From contig JAKSBK010000034.1 in assembly GCA_022361155.1 (NCBI GenBank), positions 1 to 47,321 of the forward strand: a stretch of 47,321 nucleotides of DNA, written 5' to 3'. Under the pieces are notes generated by a model. The model did not search any database, was not told where the DNA came from, and worked only from the letters and a program-made list of their open reading frames with translations. Source of the stretch: Pseudomonadota bacterium (lineage in GTDB: Bacteria; Myxococcota_A; Polyangia; Polyangiales; JAKSBK01). Both the position numbers and the translations under genes were made by a program. Shown here piece by piece: positions 17,901 to 25,715 of this stretch. The stretch's first letter is position 1. The number at the start of each line of letters is the position of its first letter.

Positions 17901-20900
17901 CCACCCCAGATCGTCAACGATGGCCCGATAGCATTCGATGGCCCGTTCGGAATCCTGCAGCTTGGTGTCCCAGAGCTCACCGACCCGGAAGCGGAAGGAT
18001 GCGCTTTCGTGCGGATCGCTTGTCAGGGCCGCCTCTCGCTCCAGGACCGAAAGCAAGTCTCGCCAGCTCTCGGTGGTGTGATAGAGCGCATCCAACCTGG
18101 CGAGCGCAGCCACATCATCCGGATCCACTTCGAGGATGCGCTGGTAGGTATCGATCGCCTGGGGCACGTCACCGAGCTCGCGCTCGTACACGGCCCCGAC
18201 CTCGGCGTAGAGCGCCTTCTTGTCCTCGGGGTCGTGGACCATATCGGCCTTGCGCTCGTAGACCGCGAGCAGCTCCTGCCACTGCTCGAGCCGAAGGTGC
18301 AACTCGATCAGCTTGTCAACCGCAGCCACATCTTCGGGATCAACCTCCAGAACCCTCCTGAAGGTTTCGACCGCGTCTTGTGGGCGATCAAGGAGCTCCT
18401 CGTATATGAAGGCGGCCCGGAAACAGTGCTCTTTTCGTTGCTCCGGAGCCTCGAGCATCGCGGCCTTCTTGAAGTAGATTGCCGCGAGATCCTCGTAGCG
18501 CTCTGCCAACTCATACAGTCGCTCAAGAGCAGTTGCCGCCTCGAGATGCTCGGGCTCTAGCTCCAGCACCTCGCAATAGTGAGCAATAGCTCCGTCGGCG
18601 TCGGACAGGTGCTCCTCTCTGATCCCGGCCGCTTTCACGTGCAGCTTTGCGGCGAGCGCCGGGTCGTCGACGTGCCCGACGCGTTCCTCATACACGCTCG
18701 CCAACTGGTCCCAGGTGCCTGCGGAACGAGCAATGCGCCCCAGATGCTCTTGCGTTTGCTCGTTCGCGGGGTCCTCCGCAAGCGCCCTAGCGTAGGCGGT
18801 GAACGCTCCTTCGAAATCGTCGAGCGCTACCTCGTACAGTTCAGCCACATCGTGCAGGAGCGCGACACCATAATCGGGCGAGTGGCTGTGCTCGAGACGT
18901 ATCTCCTGAATACCGATGAGCTTGCGGAACTCACTGTGAGCGCGGTAGTGCGGTTCGAGGATGTCGGTAACCGTAAGCCGATACTCGGGGTCCTGGAGCA
19001 GGCGCTCGAGTTCCGCCATGCTGTCGGCGTTGTAGGGGTCGGCTTCGAGCACCTCCCGGTAGATCTCGATCGCCCCGGCCGTGTCCCCGAGATGCGTTTG
19101 TCGAATCCTCGCTAGCCGGACCATGCACGAAGCGCGTTCCTGAGAATCCTCGGCCAAACGCAGTTGTCGCTCCACGTTGTCGGCCAAATCCGTCCAACGC
19201 TCCTGGCGTTCAAAGAGTCCGTCCAAAGCGCGCAGCGCCGTCAGGTCGTTGGGACTGAGCTCGAGGATCTCGATATAGCGGGAAATCGCCTCGTCGGGCT
19301 CAGCTAGCTCATGCTCGTGTACCTGCGCCATTCGAGCAAGCAGCTGGATCTTGTCCTGCTCGTTGGCCAATTCGCTGCGCTGGCGCAGCAGCGCGAGCAG
19401 CTCTGCCCAGCGCCCCGTGCGCTGATACACGGCGTCGATCGCCTCCACCACCTCCGGATCGTCGGGATCGTACGCAAGTGCCCGCTGGTAGGCTGAGATC
19501 GCGCCGTCGCTGTCCTCGAGCTGTGCCTCACGCTGGTGAGCCGCGCGCATCCACAGCTGCCGTCCCAGCGCTTGGTCTTGCACCGTCCCAGCCAGCTCCT
19601 CCAGCAGCTGTACCAGCTCTGCGACGCGATCCTGCTCCGTTGCGAGCACCTGCAGTCGCGCGAGGATGTCGTCGTTGTGGGGCCGCTCACGCCATGCGCG
19701 GCAGAGCATATCGAAACCCCTGGCGGGGTCTTGCAGCGGGCCGATGTAGACTTCCGCGGCCTTGGTGAAGTACTCCAACCGCTCGTCCGGGCTCTCGCTA
19801 TGAGCCATCAGCGCTTCAAGCGCGCCGGCCAGCTTCGGCCAGTCGCCGACCGCCTCGTAAATCGGCTCCAGCACGCGTGCGACTTCTCCCCCCAGTCGCG
19901 CGTCGTTCAGCAACCCCTCCAACGCATCCCTCGCTCCCTCGTGCTCGGGCGCCAGCGTCACGACCTCTCGATACAATTCAACGGCACGCGCGCCGTCGTC
20001 CAGGAATCCAGCCGACGCCTTGGCCAAGCGAAACTTGAGCGTAGCGAGCTCATCCGTGTCGCCGGCAAGGGCGATGCGACGCTCCAGCACCTCGGCGAAC
20101 TCCTGCCAGCGTTGGGCGCTCTCGTACAGACGCTCCAAGGCCACGTAGGCCTCGGGCTCCTCGTTCCCATACTCCTCGATCAAAGCCTGATAGCTTTGGA
20201 TCGCGCGCTCCCCATCTTGCAGCCTCTCTTCCAGCAGCCGAGCGATCTGGTAGCACAGTCCCCGCCTCGTCTGCGGGTCGTCCTCCAGGTCCGCACGTCG
20301 CTGCAACACGTGCAGCAGGCCGGCATCGTTGGCTGTATCCCGATACAGAGCATCTAGTGCTTCGATGGCCTGCGCGTTGTCCGGGTCGATCTCCCAAACC
20401 GCTTCGAAGCAGGCGATGGCCTCCTCGGCGCGCCCCTCGCGCGCCAACACGCTGCCCAGATGCAAGCGCAGGCCCACGGTCGCCTCGGGATCGGTGGCTT
20501 CCTTGATCGCCTCGGTCAGGACCTGTACGACCCGACTCCAGCCGCTGACGCGGTCCGCGAGTCGTTCCACGTCTTGCCGGATGGCGTCCTGGACCGGGTC
20601 CAGCGAGTAGGCCTCCAAGAAGGCCTCGAAGGCCCGATCGGGCGCCCGCAGCTGCGTTTCGAACAAGAGGCCGAGCTCTCGCAGCATCAGCAGTCGCTCC
20701 GGTCGCTCCAGCTGCTGTTTCAGACGCACCTGGTAAACAGAAGCCAGCTTGCGCGCGTCGCCGCTTGCCTCGTAGACGGGAATCAAGGCTGCCGCTGCGT
20801 CGCTATTCTGGGGATCCAGCGCCAACACCTTCTCGTAGGCACGCGCCGCCCTATCCGGTTTGTTCCTTTGGGTGCCCCACAGGCGCGCCACCCGGAACAG

Positions 20901-21872
20901 CAGGTCCAGCTTCTCGCCCGGTTCGGCGGCCGAGGAGTCTGCAGCACGCTCCAGCGTGCGAATCAGCTCGTCCCACTTTTCTGTTCGGGCGTAAAACTCT
21001 TCGAGCTCGTCCCAAGCTTTCTTTGCGACATAGCGTCGCTTCAGCTGTTCCTGCGCGCGCCGGTCATCGGGCTGCACGTCCAGCAGGCGCCGAAACGCTC
21101 GGATGGCTCCCTCGTCGTCTTTGAGCTTGTCCGCGTAGGTCATGCCGAGCTTCTGGAGCGCGGCAATCAGTTCCCGTTCGTCCGCGATGAATTCAACTTG
21201 ACGCTCGAGCGCTTCGGCCAGCGGCGCCCAGTTTCGCGCGCGCTCGTGCAGCGCGGACAGCGCCGTCAACGCCTCGGGGTTGGACGGATCGTCGTCCAGC
21301 AGAGCCTGCCACAGCTCGATGCACACGGCGGGCTTTCGCACGCGCTCGGTGGCCAGCCGGGCGATCTCGAGCCAGCGTTCGGGGCGCTCGTCCGGTTCGA
21401 GCAGCTCCGCCTCGAGTTTCATTGTTCCGATCAGCCGCTCCCAATCGCGACGTTTCTCGTAGAGCCCTTTCAGCCGTGTGATCGCCTCGACATCGTGCGA
21501 CGAGTGCTCCAGCACGCGCTGGAAACACTTGATCGCTTCCGACTGGTTCGAGGACTTGTCCAAGTACATTCGCCCGGCTTCACGCAGCAGCTCGATCTTC
21601 TGCTCTGGGTCGCGGATCAGTTCGGCCTTGGCAATCAGCGTCCTTATGAAGTCCGACCATCGGCGCTGCGTTTGGAACCTCTGGAGACGCGCATCAAGCT
21701 CCCGGAGCTTCTCCTGCTCCTCCGGGCTCGGCTCGTACCCGACTCCACCACCATCGGATTCCGCGCCTACGTCGAGCCCGGGCTCTCCGGAGCCAGCGTT
21801 GGAGTTCACCTCGCCCTGTTCGGAAGAGGGAGGATGCGTTTCCCCAGAAGCAGGAACGTTTCGTTCTGGCAC
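14928..21872 (-). CDS. giant cytoplasmic TPR protein, GltI/AgmK-like (N-terminal 2314 residues)
   Basis: A 2314-residue product up to the TAG; the full frame would be about 3385 residues. The GTG start at 21872 is supported by AGGAGG five bases upstream. There is no signal peptide: an acidic, Gly/Ser-rich N-terminus of about 45 residues is followed by dozens of TPR-like helical pairs in units of about 70-75 residues, with recurring W-x2-L-x3-LER, RxA-x-LYE and A-x2-ALERLY patterns. Size, lack of export signal and position next to a GltG-like gene resemble GltI/AgmK of the Myxococcus gliding machinery, but similar giant TPR proteins occur in non-motile relatives, so the assignment is tentative. 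It is likely a scaffold for protein-protein contacts. Confidence 0.85.
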   Translation of the reverse strand: MPERNVPASGETHPPSSEQGEVNSNAGSGEPGLDVGAESDGGGVGYEPSPEEQEKLRELDARLQRFQTQRRWSDFIRTLIAKAELIRDPEQKIELLREAGRMYLDKSSNQSEAIKCFQRVLEHSSHDVEAITRLKGLYEKRRDWERLIGTMKLEAELLEPDERPERWLEIARLATERVRKPAVCIELWQALLDDDPSNPEALTALSALHERARNWAPLAEALERQVEFIADERELIAALQKLGMTYADKLKDDEGAIRAFRRLLDVQPDDRRAQEQLKRRYVAKKAWDELEEFYARTEKWDELIRTLERAADSSAAEPGEKLDLLFRVARLWGTQRNKPDRAARAYEKVLALDPQNSDAAAALIPVYEASGDARKLASVYQVRLKQQLERPERLLMLRELGLLFETQLRAPDRAFEAFLEAYSLDPVQDAIRQDVERLADRVSGWSRVVQVLTEAIKEATDPEATVGLRLHLGSVLAREGRAEEAIACFEAVWEIDPDNAQAIEALDALYRDTANDAGLLHVLQRRADLEDDPQTRRGLCYQIARLLEERLQDGERAIQSYQALIEEYGNEEPEAYVALERLYESAQRWQEFAEVLERRIALAGDTDELATLKFRLAKASAGFLDDGARAVELYREVVTLAPEHEGARDALEGLLNDARLGGEVARVLEPIYEAVGDWPKLAGALEALMAHSESPDERLEYFTKAAEVYIGPLQDPARGFDMLCRAWRERPHNDDILARLQVLATEQDRVAELVQLLEELAGTVQDQALGRQLWMRAAHQREAQLEDSDGAISAYQRALAYDPDDPEVVEAIDAVYQRTGRWAELLALLRQRSELANEQDKIQLLARMAQVHEHELAEPDEAISRYIEILELSPNDLTALRALDGLFERQERWTDLADNVERQLRLAEDSQERASCMVRLARIRQTHLGDTAGAIEIYREVLEADPYNADSMAELERLLQDPEYRLTVTDILEPHYRAHSEFRKLIGIQEIRLEHSHSPDYGVALLHDVAELYEVALDDFEGAFTAYARALAEDPANEQTQEHLGRIARSAGTWDQLASVYEERVGHVDDPALAAKLHVKAAGIREEHLSDADGAIAHYCEVLELEPEHLEAATALERLYELAERYEDLAAIYFKKAAMLEAPEQRKEHCFRAAFIYEELLDRPQDAVETFRRVLEVDPEDVAAVDKLIELHLRLEQWQELLAVYERKADMVHDPEDKKALYAEVGAVYERELGDVPQAIDTYQRILEVDPDDVAALARLDALYHTTESWRDLLSVLEREAALTSDPHESASFRFRVGELWDTKLQDSERAIECYRAIVDDLGWHAPSVKALERMVAGGREALSAAEVLEPLYRGEGDWAKLVGVLEVQAAHEQDRVRKVELLHQVAELNEVHLDRPQDALDAYARALSADRENPDTLHSLERLAEQLQAWGEVARLLDAQLQILSEIDPDSVVELMFRVAEIYEQRVVDQDTAIERYRAVYEADPGHVEAIQSLDRLYGATRRWGELAKILLQEVELAGTPDEVLSLRYRLGKVHETFLGRVGEALKQYQEVLAAAPDHAETIQALEGLFDAGIEPLAVGEILEPLYRDQENYGRLVDIQEIQLRYQADVSERVAMMHRMAETAEDRAEDLRKAFFWVQRALLEDPLHEHSRHEAERLAGSLQAWDILANTYASVLESSEDPEVITGCGRALVRIYEHELHDVHRAEETGRFVISHDPGEAEVLQTLDRLYQEHGAHEALAEILTRRIAITEDPLDLVELNFRLGQVLDRDLGRGEDAIRVFVHIVEDLAPDHQPTIFALESIYTRRADWPSLYKAFELESQTVFGDSERAQVFGRMARLAHDRLGDPVRAIALWEQVLELGGEQPEALNALGNIHASRENWTDLVEVLEREAAVVEGDDLRVSIYADLGRIWYEKLGRDRSALESWERVLDIEPGSTAALFAIAEIHRAAGSFNDLVDTLHRVSEVGATTLDEATLEEVHMQLGTLYLDKLQQPAEAVESYQLVLDVNPRNLAALDALELIHRREGQWDDCVAVLQKRAEALTEDQSRIEVLLAVAEMADEQLGDEDRSAKALHAVLEIDPLHERAFKRLDGAYREAARFEELVDLYLHRIEADEDLEARVRLLCGLAEIYEQDLGDRDRAFDALQLAWTQDFTRDEVAERLERVAGLTQRWNELLTTANGVLGTLGEEQTDTKIAVCLKCARWYNREGRPDYAIPYLEQVLAIEPRNLSAMKGMADLYQSTEQWDVYGKMLAKISEMTEEARDLAEVLVRMGELHGEHLGQPERAIGYYEQALQAFPSQPRALEALEHLYG

Positions 21873-22035
21873 CGGTGCCTCCTAATCAAGCGCGCCCATA
21901 TCGAGCGGACACCCACGAAGATCGACCGATCGGACTTCCGGCGGCGAGCACAGGCCCGCATCGGTCACCAACTTCGATTGGAACGGAACCGGACTTGTTC
22001 GGAGACACCAGGTTCGGGCCTGTTGGGTCGTACAA

Positions 22036-22908
22036 CTAGAAGCCCTCCGCCAGCTCGCTGAGTCGGTCCTGGGCCGCCTTGACGTAGTGCGCCGGCGCTT
22101 CCGCTCCGGCGACGTCGACAAACTTGCGCAGAAAACGCTTGGCCTCGTCCACCTTGCCCATTTGGTAGTAAGTCCAGCCCAAAGAAAACAGGGCATCGCG
22201 CAAGCCCGGTACCACATCAAGCGCGGCACGAAACTCGCGCACGGCATCGTCGAACTTCTGTTGCTCCTGGTAAACCGTGCCTAGGAAGTGGTGCGCGCGA
22301 GCCTGCTCCTCGGTTCCCTTGAGGGCGACCTCAAGCGCGCCCTGAAGCACCTGCACCGAGTGATCAAGGTAGCCCAGGTCCGCGTAGAGCCTGCCGAGAG
22401 CATTGTAGGCTTCCAGAAAGCGCGGACCTCTTCTTACCGCCTCGGTGTAATGCTTGAGAGCAGCTTGCTGGTCGTCCAACTCCTCGCAGACTTGGGCTAG
22501 CTTGTAGTACGCCTTGAACAGGCCGGGCTCCAGCTGGATAGCCCGCTCAAATGCCTGCTTCGCTCCAGTCCAGTCCTCGAGCTCGAGCAACACGGTCCCC
22601 AGCTTCTCGTGCATGCCTGCCGAGTCGGGGTTCACCGCCGCGGCCTTCTGGAGCTCATCCCGCGCGCGCTCGAATTTGCGCAGCTCCATCAACACTATGG
22701 CCAGGTTCCAGTACGCCTTCTCGTTCTGCCCGTCGATCGCAATGGCGCTCTCGAGGGACTTGATCGCATCCAAGTAGCGCTTTTGCTGCGCATAGGTCAC
22801 CCCCTCGTTCATCTTGTTCATGGACTCCACGCGAGCGCGGGAGCACTCGCTCCCCATCATCACCCCAGCCGCCAGCAGCGCCACAGCAATCCTCGGCCCC
22901 GATTTCAT
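22036..22908 (-). CDS. exported TPR protein
   Basis: A protein of 290 residues from the ATG at 22908, which has AAGGAGAG just upstream. The N-terminus MKSGPRIAVALLAAGVMMGSE is a signal-like helix followed by Cys22; the lipobox (GSEC) is poor, so lipidation is uncertain. The rest is about seven consecutive TPR units (for example NEKAYWNLAIVLMELRKFER, AGMHEKLGTVLLELEDWTGA, RAHHFLGTVYQEQQKFDDA). It is a probable periplasmic or outer-membrane-attached adaptor. It lies between the GltG/PglI-like gene and the giant TPR gene on the same strand, about 134 and 163 bp from each, so it probably belongs to the same operon. Confidence 0.8.
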   Translation of the reverse strand: MKSGPRIAVALLAAGVMMGSECSRARVESMNKMNEGVTYAQQKRYLDAIKSLESAIAIDGQNEKAYWNLAIVLMELRKFERARDELQKAAAVNPDSAGMHEKLGTVLLELEDWTGAKQAFERAIQLEPGLFKAYYKLAQVCEELDDQQAALKHYTEAVRRGPRFLEAYNALGRLYADLGYLDHSVQVLQGALEVALKGTEEQARAHHFLGTVYQEQQKFDDAVREFRAALDVVPGLRDALFSLGWTYYQMGKVDEAKRFLRKFVDVAGAEAPAHYVKAAQDRLSELAEGF

Positions 22909-23029
22909 CGCACTCTCCTTCGAGACCGGACCCGATCCCAGGCCGATACTACGGACCCTGGGGGCCCTACTCAACCGCATCTTTGGAGTTTTCTGGGCCG
23001 AGCGAGGCAAACCGATCGCCGGATCGATG

Positions 23030-23048
23030 GGCTAGCTTCAGGCTAGCC
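23030..23048. terminator. CTAG hairpin over a stop codon
   Basis: GGCTAGC - TTCAG - GCTAGCC forms a perfect 7-bp stem with a 5-base loop, and the TAG stop of the FHA/TonB-C gene is one of its CTAG cores. No T-tract follows. It could stabilise or partly end the upstream part of the operon transcript. Confidence 0.4.
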
Positions 23049-25049
23049 ACCCACCTGCTGCAGCACAAAGGGATACGTCACGACTACGATCCCGCCACCC
23101 TCGGGTGCCGGGAATGTCCAGCGACGCACGGCTTTGGCTATGCAGTTCTCCGCACGCGCATTGCCCAGGGAGGACTTGGCCACGACCGCGCTTTGCACGG
23201 CACCGGTGGGCGAGATGATGAACTTGACGGCTACGCGGCCCTTCAAATCCGGCCGCATGTTGAGCTCCTGCTCGTAGCAGAACCGCACCTCGTTGATGTG
23301 GCGCCGGATGATGCGTCGGATCACTTCCTTGGAGAGCGAGCCTCGAACATCGGCCCGTCCCGTGCGAATCCGTGGCACCTTGGCCCGACGGCCCCTGAAG
23401 CCGCCCGCTCCGCGACCGTACCCGGAGCCCTTGCCTCCGCCCGCTCCGTGACCGATGGTTCCAACGCTCCCCAACCCGATGGTACCCTCACCGGTCCCGC
23501 CGCCGCCGCGACCGGTTCCACGCACGCCGAGTCCACCGAAGCCGAAATTCTGACCGATCTGGTCGCCCATCAGGGCACCGAGAGCCGCCATGGGATCAGC
23601 CCCGAGAGCGGTTTCGGCGCCATACGGTGAGGTGGGTGAGTTCCAAGCACCCGAAACCATCTTGAGAACACCGATGATGCCGGCGTTGCGAGCCTCCTCC
23701 TTCGCCTCCTCCCGCGCCATCTTGAGATCCTTGTTGTCCTGCGGTCCCTCGATGGCGTACTTGTCCTTGGTCTTCTTTTCCTCCTTCTTGCCCATTTGCC
23801 CCTGCTCGTCCTTGTGTTTCTTGCCTTTTCCGCCCTCGTCGTCCTTGTTGTCCTTCAACCACTCGGGGGTCTCCTCCTCGAGGGTCTCAGGAGGTTCGAT
23901 CAGGTACTTGACCAAGCGCGAGTCGGCATTGAGCAAGTCAAGGGACAGCGACGAAGCGTATGGCGGCAGAAAGTAAAACAGCAGCAGGAAGGCACCGTGC
24001 AGGAGCAAAGACAGCATGGTCCATAGGTAACGCTTCCACTCGATGCCCCTTCCGCCCACTCCGATTGGCCTGGCGGCAGACACGGGCTTCACGACGAACT
24101 GAAAGCCGTTGTACATCACGCGCGCCAGGGAGTTGGCGGGGAGCTGGAACTGCTGAGCGCCCTCGAGCTCCGGGCAGGGAGACAGTCGACCCGTGGCGGC
24201 GAGCTCCTCGAAGGCATAGTACTCGTCATCGCCTATGGTGACGTCGCCGACGGCACCCGGTGGTATGACCACGGCTCCAGCCGACGTGGTCACGGGCAGG
24301 CGCTCGGTCCCCAGGGACTCGCTGCCCACCAAGAAATCGGTCTGAAGCTTGCCTTTCGCATCGGTGGCATCGCCTACAGAAAACGGTTGCGAAGGAGGCT
24401 GGTGAGCCACGTGGAGCACGCTCAGCTCACCCCACATCACCACGATCTCCAGGATCTGCTCGCCGGAGTCGATATCCTCGGGCGCAACCGGTGGCTCGCT
24501 GGCGACGAGCTGATACTGCGCAACCTCGCCCTCGCTCACTCCCGGCGGAATCTCCGGCGCGTAACCAGCGCCGTAGGCCGGTTGGGTGTAGCCGCTTGGG
24601 TCCCCAGCGCCCATGGACTGCTCCATGGAACCGTACGTGCCGGGCTGCGCTCCAGGCGAGCCGCCGGCCGCGCTCGCGCCGCTGGCAGTGCCGGCCACGG
24701 CCGCGCTTGGGGCAACGGCGTCGGCAGCCTGCGCCTGAGACATGTCAACCACGATCCACGTGCCGCCAAGGAGGATCTGATCGCCGTGACGCAGCGGCGC
24801 CTTATTGACCTTGGCACCGTTGACGATCGTGCCTGCCGCCGAGCCAAGATCGATGATGTAGACGTCGTCCGGCGCCGAGACCTCGATCACGGAGTGCATC
24901 TTTGAGACGTTGTCGTCCTCGATCCTGAGATGACTGGACTCGAGTCGCCCGATCTTGATGATGTCCTGCGCCAGGGTCTCCGAGCGAACGCAGCGATCCC
25001 CCTCGTAGAAATGGAATGTAATCGGGACTTGCACGTTGCCTTGGCTCAC
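23043..25049 (-). CDS. FHA and AgmX/PglI C-terminal domain protein, GltG/PglI-like
   Basis: A protein of 668 residues from the GTG at 25049, chosen because GGAGGT lies four bases upstream; an in-frame GTG at 25076 is also possible. Order of parts: FHA phosphothreonine-binding domain at about 22-95 (IGRLESSHLRI, HSVIEV, NGAKVN); disordered Gly/Ala/Pro linker; a second cytoplasmic beta region (about 190-325); one membrane helix at about 341-362 (LWTMLSLLLHGAFLLLFYFL); Lys/Glu-rich stretch (386-451); Gly-rich stretch (496-551); TonB-like AgmX/PglI C-terminal domain (569-668) with a conserved Cys pair in RFCYEQEL and NCIAKAV. This layout matches GltG/PglI, which spans the inner membrane in the Myxococcus gliding complex and reaches through the periplasm. 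Neighbours agree. Confidence 0.88.
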   Translation of the reverse strand: MSQGNVQVPITFHFYEGDRCVRSETLAQDIIKIGRLESSHLRIEDDNVSKMHSVIEVSAPDDVYIIDLGSAAGTIVNGAKVNKAPLRHGDQILLGGTWIVVDMSQAQAADAVAPSAAVAGTASGASAAGGSPGAQPGTYGSMEQSMGAGDPSGYTQPAYGAGYAPEIPPGVSEGEVAQYQLVASEPPVAPEDIDSGEQILEIVVMWGELSVLHVAHQPPSQPFSVGDATDAKGKLQTDFLVGSESLGTERLPVTTSAGAVVIPPGAVGDVTIGDDEYYAFEELAATGRLSPCPELEGAQQFQLPANSLARVMYNGFQFVVKPVSAARPIGVGGRGIEWKRYLWTMLSLLLHGAFLLLFYFLPPYASSLSLDLLNADSRLVKYLIEPPETLEEETPEWLKDNKDDEGGKGKKHKDEQGQMGKKEEKKTKDKYAIEGPQDNKDLKMAREEAKEEARNAGIIGVLKMVSGAWNSPTSPYGAETALGADPMAALGALMGDQIGQNFGFGGLGVRGTGRGGGGTGEGTIGLGSVGTIGHGAGGGKGSGYGRGAGGFRGRRAKVPRIRTGRADVRGSLSKEVIRRIIRRHINEVRFCYEQELNMRPDLKGRVAVKFIISPTGAVQSAVVAKSSLGNARAENCIAKAVRRWTFPAPEGGGIVVVTYPFVLQQVGG

Positions 25050-25165
25050 CGCTACCTCCGCCCCGCTTGCCGTCACTTCTTAACGTCCGACTGCCGTCGG
25101 CCAATCAGCTTTTCCCTCGCGGCCAACCCCGGTCGGGCGGACCGGACCGCCTATCCCAACACTAG

Positions 25166-25181
25166 CTAGACCTTGGTCTAG
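25166..25181. terminator. CTAG hairpin over a stop codon
   Basis: CTAGACC TT GGTCTAG is a 16-bp palindrome with 7-bp arms. The TAG stop of the small GltF-like gene (25178-25180) is part of its right arm. It lies about 115 bp before the start of the next gene of the operon and has no T-tract. Confidence 0.4.
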
Positions 25182-25423
25182 AGGTCCTCCACCGATTTCA
25201 GCATCTCTGGGATGAAATGCTCGCGGATCCTGATCAACGAGCTTCTCGCGCCACGCCGCCTGACGTGAAGCATCTCTCCGTCCGGACGCACCAAGTCGCC
25301 CTGAACCAAATCGTCCTCGAAATCGTACGTGGTGGCGTTGTCCGCGCTATCCTGAGCGGCGGCCGGCCCGCTGCCCAACGCCACCAGCACCCCTGCAAAC
25401 AGCACACTTCCTACTGCCCTCAT
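25178..25423 (-). CDS. small exported protein, GltF-like
   Basis: An 81-residue protein. The start at 25423 has GGAGGAAACG directly before the ATG. The signal peptide MRAVGSVLFAGVLVALGSGP ends at about AAAQ, leaving a mature peptide of about 56 residues. It carries acidic DFEDDLVQGDLVRPDGEM and ends in SSLIRIREHFIPEMLKSVED. This short conserved type is usually found next to AgmX/PglI-domain genes in myxobacteria, and its place between GltE- and GltG-like genes is that of gltF in Myxococcus. Assignment to GltF is by position plus pattern, not by a diagnostic domain. It is probably periplasmic. Confidence 0.7.
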   Translation of the reverse strand: MRAVGSVLFAGVLVALGSGPAAAQDSADNATTYDFEDDLVQGDLVRPDGEMLHVRRRGARSSLIRIREHFIPEMLKSVEDL

Positions 25424-25502
25424 CGTTTCCTCCGCACGCGGGCACCGCTTGCCTAGCAAACCCACGCTCCTCGATGTCGCCGCTCGAAACGCACATTTCT
25501 TC

Positions 25503-25544
25503 AACGGCCTGTCATCAACGGCCTGTCATCAATGGCTTGTCCAC
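25503..25544. repeat. 14-bp tandem repeat, three copies
   Basis: AACGGCCTGTCATC occurs twice in perfect tandem (25503-25516, 25517-25530), followed by a diverged third copy AATGGCTTGTCCAC. It lies in the 292-bp gap between the GltE-like stop (25716) and the GltF-like start (25423). No other feature was seen in that gap, which is longer than others in this operon. Confidence 0.7.
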
Positions 25545-25715
25545 CGAGGCTTTTTGGGCGCAGTGTACTATCCTGACACGATCAGGACAATCCCACCAAC
25601 GAAGCCTGAGCTCCCTGGCCAAACGCCATCGGTCCGGCGATTTGCCCGCGGAGTCATGCAAATACTTGCCGCTTCAGGGCGCTAGCCATACGGCCCTCAA
25701 CCCCGATCCAAGCTC

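Noticed and set aside
20460-22061. 533-codon plus-strand open frame opposite the giant TPR gene
   Set aside because: Antisense shadow of TPR repeats; Leu/Arg/Gln-rich without domains, and opposite a frame with clear TPR pattern and ribosome binding site.
22975-23030. Possible third copy of the 51-bp repeat (TTTGGAGTTTTCTGGGCC)
   Set aside because: Only about 8 consecutive bases agree with the repeat; not distinguishable from chance.
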